Shown piece by piece: positions 6,746 to 13,883 of a DNA stretch of 13,883 nt (the stretch's first letter is position 1; every line of letters starts with the position of its first letter). The notes beneath the pieces are model-generated. The model searched no databases, was not told where the DNA came from, and was given only the letters and a program-made list of their open reading frames with translations. The stretch lies in contig JALWKH010000272.1 of the NCBI GenBank assembly GCA_026996635.1, positions 1-13,883 on the forward strand, in the 5' to 3' direction. The position numbers and the translations under genes are program-made. This DNA is from Bacteroidales bacterium (GTDB lineage: Bacteria; Bacteroidota; Bacteroidia; Bacteroidales; JALTDM01).

Positions 6746-8881
6746 TTACTCTTTTACAATCTTTTTAATTGAAATATCACCTTTAATTGTCATTATCTTT
6801 ACATAATAAACACCGTTTTTCATTCCATTAAGCGGAATGACAGCTTTTTGAGTATTCAAATGATCTTTCTTAAGTACAACTTTTCCTGTGGAATTGAAAA
6901 ATACAATTTTATCAATAACCAAGTCCGATTCTACGTTTAAGATGTTTCTTGCAGGATTGGGATATATTTTAGTATTTAAAGTAGATAGCTGTAAATTGCT
7001 TGCAGATTGTACTACTATTTGTTGAATAAGAAGATTATTGTTTTCATTTGTTTCAAACACTAAATTTTCCGGATCTGCTTGAAGTATCAAATAATATGTA
7101 CCCGGGGTTGTATTTCCCGGTATTACAATTGCAGTGCCTATATTCGATGTTGGTGTGCTTGAGCTTACATTCGCATAATTTTCCGACAGCTGAATATCAT
7201 TAGCATCTAAAGTAGTATCTAAGGACAAGAAATAGTCAACATAAACCGTTAACAAATCAGAAGCAGTACCTACATAATTAAGAGTAACCCCGGTAAATAA
7301 TGTATCGCCGGGATTGGGAGTAATAGAAGACAGTACCAAGTTTGTTAAATAAACATCATCGTATGTATTACCTTCAATTACAATAGCTTCACATTCCAGA
7401 TTATTATTTTCATAAATTTCATCAACAACATTTGTTGCATCGGTTTCAAATAATATGTGATAATTCCCGGGTTGGACAGCAGTAGGTATAATAAGAGTAT
7501 CAATAATAGTATCCGACGGATTATTAACATTTATGTTTGAAGACTTGCTGCTCAAAAAAATATCTGTACTATCCAAAGAACAATCTTCAGACAAATAAAA
7601 TTTTAAAACAACAGGTTGAACATTAGCAGAGTCTCCGGCATAATTCTGAACAGCCTTTACAATAACTGTATCACCGCCATTAAAATTTGTCCCGTTTAAA
7701 ATTTGTATTCCTGACAAATAAACATCTTCATTAGATGTTTCGTTAGCATTTGTTATACAAATATTAAAATCTCCGTTACTGGCATTTATACTACCATAAT
7801 CGTAAACCCTTATATAATAGGTGTCTCCTACAGTTAATCCAGTTGCATTCATTATTGTTGTTACTCCGCCACCACCAGGAGTGTCTTCACATTGAACTTC
7901 GGTAAGGTTATTACAATCATTACCATGATATAATACAACAACTGCATCTAAGTCTCCCAGCGGGTCAATTGTTATTGTATGAGCAGGATGTGTAGCTACA
8001 AACTTGTAAAACACTCCTGCACCGAGCGGTGTGCCCGAATAAGCATCACAACTACCGGGATCAAAGCCCGAGTCGGAATGAGCATTGTTCACAGTTCCCA
8101 ACACAGAATTACAATCTACCGAACTTTGAAGTGTAATAGCATTTGCACAATCATCATTTTCGGGACCGGGAACTGAACTGTGAATAAGTGCTTCAAATTC
8201 TTCAGTTGTTCCGTTAAAAACATTCAAATCAACTTCCGAAGTATTAATTCCAGAAACCGTTCCAGACCAAGAATACTGCTTAAACTTCCAATCGCTCCAA
8301 ATTCCCAAAGTGGAAGAGGAAGGCGGATCGGAAGGGTCACCATCAGGGTCTGCTATCCACAAGCCGTAAGAACTTAAAGAACTTTGCAAGTAATTGGCAT
8401 AATTTCCATTAGTATAAATAATAGGCTCTACACCGGTATTTTGCACTACAACATCTATCCATTCTTGCACCCAAGCCGTAAGCTCGGAACTTGTATAAAG
8501 ATCTTGCAGATTTACGTTAGGCGGATCTTCCAAATCCAAAACAGGAGGTAAAAAACCGTCGCCGATATAACTGCCTGCTACAGAAAGAAAATGATTGGCT
8601 TCGTCGGTTGCGGAATTGTTGTCGGGACGTGCAAAATGATATGCCCCCATAACAACACCGGCTGCCTGACCATTAGTCATATTATCCTGAAAATTCGGGT
8701 CATCGTAAGTATAACCTTCCGTTGCTTTTACCCAAGCAAATACTTTTCCGTCATTTGCTACGGCATTCCAATCAATATCTCCTTGATGATAGGAGACATC
8801 TATTCCATAAACTTCCTGAGCATATGATTTAATGCCGGTAAATGTCAAAAAAACAATAAATATAAGTGTTAACCTTTTCAT
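6746..8881 (-). CDS. T9SS-secreted GH25 muramidase-like protein, single-repeat paralogue
   Basis: This is a 711-residue secreted protein. A signal peptide spans about residues 1-21. A glycoside hydrolase family 25 (lysozyme) domain covers about 23-235, with acidic residues at the family positions: Asp28 in YGIDVSYHQGDIDW, Asp116 and Glu118 in PPVLDLEDP, and Asp218 in VDLNVF. The domain appears catalytically intact and is expected to cut the MurNAc-GlcNAc bond of peptidoglycan. One six-cysteine PPC-like repeat follows (about 242-379), then two CARDB-like domains (about 386-503 and 508-622) and a T9SS type A sorting domain (about 635-711, IYPNPARNIL, ending KKIVKE). It starts 11 bp after the larger paralogue and shares its whole domain order, so it arose by tandem duplication. 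The ATG at 8881 gives a clean signal peptide. Target bacterium or use in own wall turnover cannot be told from sequence. Confidence 0.9.
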   Translation of the reverse strand: MKRLTLIFIVFLTFTGIKSYAQEVYGIDVSYHQGDIDWNAVANDGKVFAWVKATEGYTYDDPNFQDNMTNGQAAGVVMGAYHFARPDNNSATDEANHFLSVAGSYIGDGFLPPVLDLEDPPNVNLQDLYTSSELTAWVQEWIDVVVQNTGVEPIIYTNGNYANYLQSSLSSYGLWIADPDGDPSDPPSSSTLGIWSDWKFKQYSWSGTVSGINTSEVDLNVFNGTTEEFEALIHSSVPGPENDDCANAITLQSSVDCNSVLGTVNNAHSDSGFDPGSCDAYSGTPLGAGVFYKFVATHPAHTITIDPLGDLDAVVVLYHGNDCNNLTEVQCEDTPGGGGVTTIMNATGLTVGDTYYIRVYDYGSINASNGDFNICITNANETSNEDVYLSGIQILNGTNFNGGDTVIVKAVQNYAGDSANVQPVVLKFYLSEDCSLDSTDIFLSSKSSNINVNNPSDTIIDTLIIPTAVQPGNYHILFETDATNVVDEIYENNNLECEAIVIEGNTYDDVYLTNLVLSSITPNPGDTLFTGVTLNYVGTASDLLTVYVDYFLSLDTTLDANDIQLSENYANVSSSTPTSNIGTAIVIPGNTTPGTYYLILQADPENLVFETNENNNLLIQQIVVQSASNLQLSTLNTKIYPNPARNILNVESDLVIDKIVFFNSTGKVVLKKDHLNTQKAVIPLNGMKNGVYYVKIMTIKGDISIKKIVKE
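7745..8158 (-). repeat. Single divergent copy of the muramidase repeat
   Basis: Codons 242-379 of the shorter paralogue match the 145-residue unit of the larger gene (NDDCANAITLQSS, SGTPLGAGVFYKF, GDLDAVVVLYHGNDC, YYIRVYDYGS), with all six cysteines kept but many changes between. It is more distant from the five copies in the larger gene than the last three of those are from each other. Confidence 0.85.
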
Positions 8882-8892
8882 AAATTCGGCTT

Positions 8893-11800
8893 TTAGTTTT
8901 TAATAATTTTCTCAATAATTTGATTATTATCTGCAAATTTAATTTTTACCAAATAATTACCGTTTGACAACCCTTTCAAGTCTAAAATCGACCTTGTGGA
9001 ATTTGTTTTTACATTCAACACTTCTTTACCGTTGTTATTAAAGACGGTAATGTTTAATATGCGTTTGTTACTTTCAATAGCAACCAGGTCTTTTGCAGGA
9101 TTAGGATATATCTTTAGTCCGTATGTGTTTTCCAATCCTGAATATGTTGAATTTTCCACTTGCAACTGATAAAGAACCGTGTTGTTGTCTTCATTTGTTT
9201 CAAAGTAATTATTAAACGGATCTGCTTTGGCAATTACATAATATATCCCGTCCGATGTATTTAAAGGCACAGTAAGCGGAGTTACAATCTTCTTAGTCAT
9301 ATTATTGTCGGTTATATTTACATAGTTTTCCGCCAAGAATACATCTCCTGAATCCAAGATATCATCTTGTGACAAGTAATAATTAACATAAATAACTGAT
9401 TTTGAAGACGAAGAGCTACTTATGTAATTTACATTCACTTCTGCATTTGTAGTACCTCCCGCCGATAAAATAGCATTATCCAGGTATAATGAAGACAGAT
9501 AAATATCCTGTGTATTATTGCCCAAAATTGTAATAGGTTTGCAAACGATATTGTTGTTTTCCGAAACTTCGTCAACAACATTCGTTGCATCTGCCACAAA
9601 CAGAATATTGTAATTGCCGGACTGTAAATTAGACGGCAATGTTAAAGTATCTGTTTCCGTTTCAGATGTATTATTTGCATTTATGTTTGAAACATCCGAA
9701 CCTAAGTAAACATCATTACTATCCAATGTGCAATCATCTGATAAGTAGTAATATAAGAAAACAGGAGGTACAGTTGTGGAATTACCTTCATAATTTTGAG
9801 TAGCCTGAACAATTACTTGACCTCCTTGATTGAAGCTGTTGCCGTTTAATAATTCACAACCACTCAAAGAAATATCTTCCGTACTTGTGGAAGACGGATT
9901 TGTCACGCAAATAGAGAAGTCTCCATTGCTGGCATTTAAGCTGCCGTAATCATAAACCCTAATATAATATGTATCTCCAACAGTTAAATTTTCTGCTGTT
10001 AAAGTTGTTGTTACGCCACTACCGCCGGTGGCATCCATACAAGCTACTTCTTGCAATGAATTACAATCATTGCCGTGATAAAGAACAACAACTGCATCAA
10101 GGTCGCCTTGCGGATCAACCGTAATGGTGTGTTGAGTGTTGATAGCAACAAATTTGTAAAACACCCCTGCACCAAGCGGTGTTCCCGAGTAATTATCGCA
10201 ACTGCCGGGATTGAATCCGTTGTCGTGTGTTGCATTGTTTACAGTTCCGTCTATCGGGTTGCAGTTAACCGAACTTTGAAGGGTAATTGCATTTGCACAT
10301 TCATCGTTTTGTGGACCTGACGGTGTGTCGGGATTTGTCACACAAATGGAAAAGTCCCCGTTGCTGGCATTTACACTACCGTAATCATAAACACGGATGT
10401 AGTATGTATCTCCTATGGTTAAATTATCGGCAGTTAAAGTTGTCGTAACACCACTGCCGCCCGGAGCATCTATACAAGCCACTTCTTGAAGTGAGTTACA
10501 ATCATTGCCGTGGTAAAGCACAACTATCGCATCAAGGTCTCCTTGCGGGTCAACTGTTATTGTGTGTTGAGTATGAGTTGCAACAAATTGATAAAATACA
10601 CCTGCACCAAGCGGTGTACCCGAATAATTATCGCAACTGCCGGGGTTAAATCCGGTATCGTGGGTGGCATTGTTTACCGTTCCGTCTATCGGATTGCAAT
10701 TAACTGAACTTTGCAAGGTAATTGCATTAGCGCATTCATCGTTTGGCGGACCTGACGGAGTATCGGGATTTGTTACACAGATTGAGAAGTCTCCGTTGCT
10801 TGCATTTACACTACCGTAATCATAAACCCTTATATAGTATGTTTCACCCGGCACAAGATTGTCGGCAGTTAATGTTGTAGTTGCACCACTGCCACCCGGG
10901 GCATCTATACATGCTACTTCTTGAAGTGAGTTACAATCATTGCCGTGGTAAAGCACAACTATCGCATCAAGGTCTCCTTGCGGGTCAACTGTTATTGTGT
11001 GTTGAGTATGAGTAGCAACAAACTTATAAAACACTCCTGCACCAAGCGGTGTACCCGAATAATTATCGCAACTGCCCGGGTTAAATCCATTGTCGTGGGT
11101 TGCATTGTTTACAGTTCCGTCTATCGGATTACAGTTAACCGAACTTTGTAAAGTAATAGCATTAGCACACTCATCATTTTGTGGTCCTGTCGGGGTATCG
11201 GGATTTGTCACACAAATAGAGAAGTCTCCGTTGCTCGCATTTATACTGCCGTAATCATAAACCCTGATGTAATACATATCTCCTACTGTTAAATTATCGG
11301 CAGTTAAAGTTGTAGTAACACCACCTCCTCCGGGGGCATCAACACAAGCCACTTCTTGAAGTGAGTTACAATCATTGCCGTGATAAAGAACAACAACGGC
11401 ATCTAAATCACCCTGCGGGTCAACTGTTATTGTGTGCTGAGTATGAGTAGCAACAAATTTGTAAAATACTCCTGCTCCGAGAGGTGTACCCGAGTAATTA
11501 TCGCAACTACCCGGATTAAAACCGTTATCGTGTGTTGCATCATTAACAGTTCCGTCAATTGGATTGCAAGTGGTAGAACTTTGCAAAAGGATAGCATTAG
11601 CACATTCGTCATTTTCAGGAATACCGGTAGAAGTGTCACCCGGATTTGTCAAACAAATAGTAAAATTACCGTTATTGGCATTAACACTTCCGTAGTCATA
11701 AACTCTAATGTAGTAAGTATCTCCAACAATTAAATTTGTATCAACCAAGGTTGTAATTGCCCCACTACCGCCCGGAGCATCTATACAAGCAACCTCTTGA

Positions 11801-12783
11801 AGTGAATTACAATCATTTCCGTGATATAGAACCACTACTGCGTCTAAATCGCCTTGCGGATTAACCGTTATTGTGTGCGTAGTATGGGTTGCAACAAATT
11901 TGTAAAATACCCCTGCACCAAGCGGTGTGCCCGAGTAATTATCACAACTGCCCGGATTGAAGCCGTTATCGTGGGTTGCAAAATTTACAGTACCTTCAAC
12001 AGGGTTACAAGTTTCGGAACTTTGCAAGGTAATTGCATTAGCACATTCATCATTTTCAGGAGGATCTGTATTTACGGATATAAACTCATAAAAGTCTTGT
12101 ATTGATCCGTTAAAAACATCTAAATCAACAGAATTTGTGTTTATTCCTGAAACAACACCATTCCAAGAATATTGTTTACAAACCCAAGTATTCCAGTATC
12201 CGATATGAGTGGGTGGATCTGATGGATTACCATCAGGGTCAGCTATCCAAAGTCCGTATTGAGTAAGAGAACTACCTAAATAATCAGCAATAGAACCGCT
12301 TGTATAAATCACAGGTTTTACTCCCGTATGTGATTCTACCACATCCATCCATTCTTGAACCCAAGCTGTTAGTTGCGAGCTGGTAAAATAACTTGTCAGA
12401 TGAGTGCTGGTATTAGGATCTTCCAAATCCAACACAGGCGGTAAAAATCCGTCCCCGATATAATTACCTGCAACTGCCAGAAAATGATTAGCTTCATCTG
12501 TTGCGGAATTGCTGATAGGACGGGCAAAATGATACGCTCCCATCACTACTCCGGCAGCTTGTCCGTTAGTCATATTTTGAAGAAACTTTGAATCGGTATA
12601 AGTACGCCCGTCTGTAGCTTTTACCCAAGAAAACACTTTGCCGTCGTTTGCAACGGCGTTCCAATCTATATCTCCTTGGTAATGCGAAACATCTATGCCA
12701 TAAACCTGAGCATTTGCATTTTCAACTCCAAATCCTAATATTGATACTATTATTAAAGAAAATGATAAGATAATTCTATTCAT
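8893..12783 (-). CDS. T9SS-secreted GH25 muramidase-like protein with five tandem repeats
   Basis: This 1296-residue protein has a signal peptide (about residues 1-26, ending NANAQ). The GH25 domain (about 28-235) has Asp31 in YGIDVSHYQG, Asp119 and Glu121 in PPVLDLEDP and Asp220 in VDLDVF, matching the family's catalytic acidic positions. Five tandem units of about 145 residues start at residues 244, 391, 536, 681 and 826. Each has six cysteines and a PPC-like beta-sandwich pattern with GDLDAVVVLYHGNDC and YYIRVYDYGS. Two CARDB-like domains (about 970-1087 and 1092-1210) and a T9SS type A sorting domain (about 1220-1296, IYPNPAKDLV, ending EKIIKN) complete it. The enzyme is predicted to be exported to the cell surface or medium. 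The repeats may form a stalk or bind wall glycan; this is inference. It lies 5 bp after the lipoprotein gene and 11 bp before its paralogue. Confidence 0.93.
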   Translation of the reverse strand: MNRIILSFSLIIVSILGFGVENANAQVYGIDVSHYQGDIDWNAVANDGKVFSWVKATDGRTYTDSKFLQNMTNGQAAGVVMGAYHFARPISNSATDEANHFLAVAGNYIGDGFLPPVLDLEDPNTSTHLTSYFTSSQLTAWVQEWMDVVESHTGVKPVIYTSGSIADYLGSSLTQYGLWIADPDGNPSDPPTHIGYWNTWVCKQYSWNGVVSGINTNSVDLDVFNGSIQDFYEFISVNTDPPENDECANAITLQSSETCNPVEGTVNFATHDNGFNPGSCDNYSGTPLGAGVFYKFVATHTTHTITVNPQGDLDAVVVLYHGNDCNSLQEVACIDAPGGSGAITTLVDTNLIVGDTYYIRVYDYGSVNANNGNFTICLTNPGDTSTGIPENDECANAILLQSSTTCNPIDGTVNDATHDNGFNPGSCDNYSGTPLGAGVFYKFVATHTQHTITVDPQGDLDAVVVLYHGNDCNSLQEVACVDAPGGGGVTTTLTADNLTVGDMYYIRVYDYGSINASNGDFSICVTNPDTPTGPQNDECANAITLQSSVNCNPIDGTVNNATHDNGFNPGSCDNYSGTPLGAGVFYKFVATHTQHTITVDPQGDLDAIVVLYHGNDCNSLQEVACIDAPGGSGATTTLTADNLVPGETYYIRVYDYGSVNASNGDFSICVTNPDTPSGPPNDECANAITLQSSVNCNPIDGTVNNATHDTGFNPGSCDNYSGTPLGAGVFYQFVATHTQHTITVDPQGDLDAIVVLYHGNDCNSLQEVACIDAPGGSGVTTTLTADNLTIGDTYYIRVYDYGSVNASNGDFSICVTNPDTPSGPQNDECANAITLQSSVNCNPIDGTVNNATHDNGFNPGSCDNYSGTPLGAGVFYKFVAINTQHTITVDPQGDLDAVVVLYHGNDCNSLQEVACMDATGGSGVTTTLTAENLTVGDTYYIRVYDYGSLNASNGDFSICVTNPSSTSTEDISLSGCELLNGNSFNQGGQVIVQATQNYEGNSTTVPPVFLYYYLSDDCTLDSNDVYLGSDVSNINANNTSETETDTLTLPSNLQSGNYNILFVADATNVVDEVSENNNIVCKPITILGNNTQDIYLSSLYLDNAILSAGGTTNAEVNVNYISSSSSSKSVIYVNYYLSQDDILDSGDVFLAENYVNITDNNMTKKIVTPLTVPLNTSDGIYYVIAKADPFNNYFETNEDNNTVLYQLQVENSTYSGLENTYGLKIYPNPAKDLVAIESNKRILNITVFNNNGKEVLNVKTNSTRSILDLKGLSNGNYLVKIKFADNNQIIEKIIKN
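9874..12054 (-). repeat. Array of five in-frame tandem repeats, about 435 bp each
   Basis: The units begin with the NDECANA codons at 12054, 11613, 11178, 10743 and 10308, so the periods are 441, 435, 435 and 435 bp. Units 1 and 2 differ most (for example ETCNPVEGTVN and TTCNPIDGTVN), while units 3-5 share VNCNPIDGTVNNATHD and are nearly identical. Units 3 and 4 contain a 98-bp block without a single difference (10481-10578 and 10916-11013), exactly 435 bp apart. Each unit encodes six cysteines at fixed positions. Confidence 0.95.
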
Positions 12784-12788
12784 AAGCT

Positions 12789-13445
12789 TTATTGTTTTAT
12801 GTTTAAACTATTTACGATAATGTTTAATTCTTTTTCCGCTTTGTCATAATTATTTTCGGGAACTTGTAATATTATTTCATATCCTTTGCCATTGTCCAAC
12901 AAAAAGTAAGAAACAATTTTTTCAGGGACATCTAATTTTTGCCCCTTTCCGTTCATATCAAAAACCATTGTTTTTTTACTGCCTGACAAACCTGCAATTT
13001 TAACTTCTTCAGCATTTTTTGCATTCTTAAAAGTTTCATAAAGTTTTTCTGCAAAAGGTGGATTGTGCATTTTTATAGTTATTTCCGCATTTAATACCGA
13101 ATCTTTGTAAATTACTTGAGTATTTCTCACATTGCCTTGCAAATCTTTGGCTTCTATAACCTTGCCTACTTGGGTAAACGATTTTGGTAAACTGAATGAA
13201 ATTCCCAGTTTTTCAATGCTTACTTGGTTCTCTTTTATATTGGCAATAGTGTCTTTTTTTTCTTGGTCAGATATTTGTATTGTCGTTGTATCTTGAACCG
13301 ATGAATTGTTTTGTTTTAATTCTGCTTGATTTTTCGATTCTATCTTTGCAGAATCAGATTTTAACTCTTTGGAGTCAGAATTACTATTGTTTGAACATGA
13401 CACAAGCATCAGTACACCAATAATCATTATAAATATGCTTCTCAT
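12789..13445 (-). CDS. Small lipoprotein upstream of the muramidase genes, unknown function
   Basis: This 218-residue protein has a lipoprotein signal: residues 1-16 are hydrophobic and the lipobox LVSC carries Cys17. A low-complexity Ser/Asn/Lys/Gln-rich linker follows (about 18-75), typical of a flexible tether. A folded domain (about 78-218) starts EKLGISFSLPKSFTQVGK and ends KELNIIVNSLNIK. The opening strand, GISFSLPKSF, and the closing helix, KAEKELNIIVNSL, recall the PsbP/DUF1795-like fold seen in small bacterial lipoproteins, but I cannot confirm this. The muramidase gene begins 5 bp after its stop codon, so the genes are co-transcribed. By position it could be an accessory or protective factor for the muramidases; nothing in the sequence proves that. 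The ATG at 13443-13445 begins the signal peptide. Confidence 0.75.
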   Translation of the reverse strand: MRSIFIMIIGVLMLVSCSNNSNSDSKELKSDSAKIESKNQAELKQNNSSVQDTTTIQISDQEKKDTIANIKENQVSIEKLGISFSLPKSFTQVGKVIEAKDLQGNVRNTQVIYKDSVLNAEITIKMHNPPFAEKLYETFKNAKNAEEVKIAGLSGSKKTMVFDMNGKGQKLDVPEKIVSYFLLDNGKGYEIILQVPENNYDKAEKELNIIVNSLNIKQ

Positions 13446-13461
13446 AACTTTTACTTTTTTG

Positions 13462-13493
13462 CGAAATTAAACCTTTTTCTTAGCTATTCCCAA
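13462..13493 (-). promoter_or_regulatory. Candidate promoter of the lipoprotein/muramidase cluster
   Basis: The minus strand has TTG at 13493-13491 and TAATTTCG at 13469-13462, 21 bp apart. This is one mismatch from the TAnnTTTG element at good spacing. The predicted start is about 10 nt before the lipoprotein ATG. No hairpin terminator is seen after mfd in the 56-bp gap, so read-through from mfd is also possible. Confidence 0.35.
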
Positions 13494-13501
13494 TTGTTTT
13501 G

Positions 13502-13883
13502 TTATATTTTTTTTCCCAAAAACTCAAAAAAACTTTTCATTTCGTAAAAATCACCTGCATTTTCTTTGACAATTGCCGCTTTGGTAGGAGTTTCCGCTTT
13601 TAGTTGAAAGCCGAATTTTTGCAAAGATTTTATGATTAAATCAAATTGCGGCGATGCGTAAAATTTCTCATTCTCAACAAATGTAATTTTAAGATAGCCG
13701 TTTTTGTAGATGATTTTTTCCATTCCGTAACGCTTGCCTATCCATTTTATCCTGATAATGTCAAAAAGCAATGATGTTTCTTCGGGCAAAGGTCCGAAAC
13801 GGTCTTTTAAGTTTCCGATGAAAGTTTGCAAGTCTTCTTCGTTGTTTATTTTGTTTAATTCGTAGTAGAGTTTTACACGCTCC
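13502..13883 (-). CDS. mfd: Transcription-repair coupling factor Mfd, C-terminal end (runs off right edge)
   Basis: The last 126 residues of a larger protein are present; the frame stays open to the window edge, so the true start lies outside. The segment ERVKLYYELNKINNEEDLQ followed by FIGNLKDRFGPLPEETSLLF is typical of the start of the C-terminal TRCF domain (D7) of Mfd. Mfd is the ATP-dependent translocase that removes stalled RNA polymerase and recruits UvrA to the lesion; domain D7 holds the protein in its resting state by contacting the UvrA-binding region. The translocase motifs are not in the window. An apparent start at 13831 is an internal TTG leucine codon in the conserved DLQTFIGN stretch, not a real start. 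The gene is probably unrelated in function to the secreted proteins downstream. Confidence 0.9.
   Translation of the reverse strand, partial: ERVKLYYELNKINNEEDLQTFIGNLKDRFGPLPEETSLLFDIIRIKWIGKRYGMEKIIYKNGYLKITFVENEKFYASPQFDLIIKSLQKFGFQLKAETPTKAAIVKENAGDFYEMKSFFEFLGKKI

Noticed and set aside
9874..12054. CRISPR-like array
   Set aside because: The repeats are 435 bp, contiguous, in frame and coding, without short spacers.
9874..12105. Several open frames of 60-100 codons on the plus strand across the repeat array
   Set aside because: They recur once per 435-bp repeat in the antisense of strongly coding sequence and encode no recognisable protein. They are copies of one antisense shadow.
13502..13831. 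A separate 109-residue protein starting at 13831
   Set aside because: The apparent start is a TTG leucine codon inside conserved Mfd sequence, and the frame continues to the window edge. It is the end of mfd.

Overview
The window looks like chromosomal DNA from a member of the phylum Bacteroidota. It is AT-rich. Three proteins end in type IX secretion (T9SS) type A C-terminal sorting domains, two lipoproteins and a C10 peptidase have typical Bacteroidota architectures, and several upstream regions carry the TAnnTTTG promoter element of this phylum. No Shine-Dalgarno-like leaders are obvious. I cannot place it below phylum with confidence; an environmental Bacteroidales-like lineage is a guess. 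Every recognised gene is on the minus strand, so transcription runs from high to low coordinates.

Reading in the direction of transcription: (1) the 3' end of mfd (transcription-repair coupling factor) enters from the right edge (13502-13883). (2) A three-gene cluster with gaps of 5 and 11 bp follows: a small lipoprotein (12789-13445), a 1296-residue secreted GH25 muramidase-like protein with five tandem 145-residue repeats (8893-12783), and a 711-residue paralogue with one copy of that repeat (6746-8881). It ends at a hairpin terminator at 6699-6733. (3) A tRNA unit holds tRNA-Gly(GCC) and tRNA-Leu(UAA), with a terminator-like hairpin between them and a strong terminator after them. (4) A second secretion-related cluster holds a small outer-membrane-type protein (5757-6296), a T9SS-secreted C10 (streptopain-like) cysteine peptidase (3237-5711) and a surface-type lipoprotein (2319-3221), ending at a terminator at 2265-2294. 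(5) A membrane operon holds a sodium:neurotransmitter symporter family transporter (844-2193), a DUF4956 membrane protein (151-831) and the start of a VTC-domain polyphosphate-polymerase-like protein, which overlaps the DUF4956 stop codon by one base and leaves the window on the left.

Functionally the window is mostly a secretome region: two muramidase-like proteins and one protease, all predicted to cross the outer membrane by T9SS, each group with a predicted lipoprotein companion. They could act together in attack on, or digestion of, other bacteria and proteins outside the cell; that is inference from domain content. The DUF4956/VTC pair is a recurring bacterial partnership linked by homology to polyphosphate synthesis. 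I found no mobile element, CRISPR array or integrase. The most distinctive features are the recently expanded, six-cysteine repeat array of the large muramidase and the hairpin plus U-tract placed directly before tRNA-Leu.
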